NCBI RefSeq assembly: GCF_900007165.1
Contig: NZ_CYGY02000075.1
Span: 65,113-129,112 of the forward strand
Direction of reading: 5' to 3'
DNA from: Paraburkholderia piptadeniae
GTDB lineage: Bacteria > Pseudomonadota > Gammaproteobacteria > Burkholderiales > Burkholderiaceae
DNA length: 64,000 nt
This document shows, one piece after another, positions 62,883-64,000 of the stretch; within the stretch, counting starts at the first letter, position 1, and every line of letters starts with the position of its first letter. The notes below the pieces were generated by a model. The model worked only from the letters and a program-made list of their open reading frames with translations, had not been told where the DNA came from and made no database searches. A program made the position numbers and the translations under genes.

Positions 62883-63299
62883 ATGGCACGACGGCCAATG
62901 AAACTGTTTCGCCATTCGTCGGTGCGATATGCGCTGGTAGGCGTGTCGAACTCCGCGGTCAGATTCGCCGTGATCTGGCTAACCCTGCGCGGGTTCGGCC
63001 TTGACGACGTCGCCGCCAATGTCAGCGGCTACGCGGTGGGCTTTCTATGGAGCTTCGCGCTGAATCGCGCGTGGACGTTTCGCCATCACGGCCCGGCGGG
63101 GAGTGGCTTGCTCAGGTACGCGGTCCTGTGTCTTCTGGCTTACGGCGCGAATCTGCTTATCGTCGCGTGGCTCGGCGGACAACTGGGGCACGGCAAGCTG
63201 ATCGTGCAGATTTGTGGAGTCTTGACGTACACGGTGTTTGCATACGCGGGATCACGGCTTTATGCGTTCCCGCCAGATCGGATACCCACTCCGGAATGA
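62883..63299 (+). CDS. GtrA family protein
   Basis: About 138 residues with four helices. SVRYALVGVSNSAVRFAVIW and VGFLWSFALNRAWTFRHHG are the GtrA signature. I chose the ATG at 62,883 (MARRPMKLF); an ATG at 62,898 is equally possible, and the open frame reaches to 62,790. It lies between the GT-C gene and a broken GtrB-like gene, which matches the GtrA/GtrB modification module. Confidence 0.86.
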   Translation: MARRPMKLFRHSSVRYALVGVSNSAVRFAVIWLTLRGFGLDDVAANVSGYAVGFLWSFALNRAWTFRHHGPAGSGLLRYAVLCLLAYGANLLIVAWLGGQLGHGKLIVQICGVLTYTVFAYAGSRLYAFPPDRIPTPE

Positions 63300-63335
63300 C
63301 AGAGTGCTGCATCACTAACAAAGACGGGGGGCGTC

Positions 63336-64000
63336 ATGCTGGCACTGATTCTGACGATTCCATGCTACAACGAAGAGGCCGTTCTGCCGGAGACGGCAAA
63401 GCGTGCGTGCGCTAACGTTGCTTGATAAGCTCGGGACGATGGCGCTATCGACAGGCATAGCGAAGTCACTTTCATTGATGACGGTTCCCGCGACGGGACG
63501 TGGGCGCTGATCGAAGCATTGCATTCGGTCGATGAGCGCATCCGTGGCATCAAGCTTTCGCGCAATCAGGGACATCAGAACGCGTTGCGGGCTCGGACTG
63601 CTGAGCGCGCCAGGAGACGTGCTGGTCAGTCTCGACGCGGACCTGCAGGTCGACCTTGATGCGATTCCCCGCATGCTCGCCGCGCATCGCAGCGGCGCGG
63701 AGATCGTGTACGGCGTGCGGTCGCGCCGCGACACCGATACGTTTTTCAAGCGCGTTACAGCCCAAAGCCATTACCGCCTACTGCGCCGGCTCGGCGTCGA
63801 AGCGCTGCCGGACCACGCCGACTTTCGCTTGATGAGCCGACGCGTACTCGAGGCGCTGCGCGATTTCCGCGAAGTCATCCTGTTTCTTCGAGGGATCATT
63901 CCGCTGCTCGGCTTTCGGACCGCGATCGTCGAATATGAGCGCCATGCCCAGCTTTGCTGGCGAGAGCAAGTACCCGCTGATCAAGATGCTCGCGCTTGCG
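63336..64000 (+). pseudogene. GtrB-like glycosyltransferase, frameshifted, cut by window edge
   Basis: The gene starts at the ATG (MLALILTIPCYNEEAVLPE) and should be a GT2 polyprenyl-phosphate transferase. The reading frame changes at least four times: near 63,405, near 63,433, near 63,590 and near 63,950. The sense pieces are LTLLDKLG, DRHSEVTFIDDGSRDGTWAL, LLSAPGDVLVSLDADLQVDL and SRRVLEALRDFREVILFLRG. The catalytic DDG and DAD motifs are still present in the pieces. Four indels in 0.65 kb suggest a pseudogene or poor sequence quality at this spot. The 3' end lies outside the window. Confidence 0.75.

Overview
The window looks like chromosomal DNA of a Burkholderiales bacterium, most likely Paraburkholderia, Caballeronia or Burkholderia. 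This rests on high GC, the gene style, and a Flp/Tad pilus locus whose pilins and gene order fit that group. It is an inference from protein resemblance; no rRNA or tRNA is present to confirm it.

Layout. (1) 1-12.5 kb, plus strand: surface-polysaccharide genes. They are rfbB (3' part only), rfbA, rfbC and rfbD (dTDP-L-rhamnose), an ABC exporter (wzm, wzt), gmd and rmd (GDP-D-rhamnose), a methyltransferase with a coiled coil, a double-domain glycosyltransferase and another methyltransferase. (2) 12.6-28 kb, mostly minus strand: a methyltransferase, two decayed phage-like genes on the plus strand, and a long tightly overlapping operon. Read from its 5' end, that operon holds manC, a glycosyltransferase, rfbF and rfbG (CDP-4-keto-6-deoxyglucose), a sulfotransferase, an APH-fold kinase, an epimerase, a two-subunit transketolase-like enzyme, GtrA, a GtrB-like transferase, a 36-residue membrane peptide and a GT-C membrane protein. 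(3) 28.5-33.7 kb, plus strand: a WbpM-like dehydratase, a glycosyltransferase, an SDR epimerase and a WbpL-like initiating transferase.

(4) 33.7-46.9 kb is accessory and gene-poor. A truncated, frameshifted copy of a WecA/MraY-family gene (34.05-34.80 kb) and its intact relative (41.06-42.16 kb) form direct repeats about 7 kb apart. Between them lie a NERD-like protein that appears to have lost its catalytic residues, a protein with two ParB-like HTH units, a 156-bp tandem hairpin repeat, and three tandem genes for tiny basic membrane peptides. The third of these is interrupted by a T8 tract. A secreted protein, a chemotaxis receptor and IS630/IS5 remnants follow. (5) 46.9-61.2 kb, plus strand: a Tad/Flp pilus locus of two pilins, prepilin peptidase, an unusual AAA+ ATPase, CpaB, secretin, lipoprotein, TadG, two TadE-like proteins, TadZ, TadA, TadB and TadC, followed by a MarR regulator and an ICMT-like methyltransferase. 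(6) 61.3-64 kb: a second GT-C/GtrA/GtrB-like set whose GtrB-like gene carries several frameshifts.

How the genes work together. ManC makes GDP-mannose for Gmd and Rmd. RfbBACD makes dTDP-L-rhamnose. RfbF and RfbG start a CDP-deoxyhexose that the transketolase pair and epimerase may turn into a branched sugar. The WbpM, epimerase and WbpL-like set can start a glycan on undecaprenyl phosphate. Wzm/Wzt would export the finished chain, with methyltransferases, sulfotransferase, kinase and GtrA/GtrB-type modules decorating it. I saw no CRISPR array, rRNA, tRNA or riboswitch.
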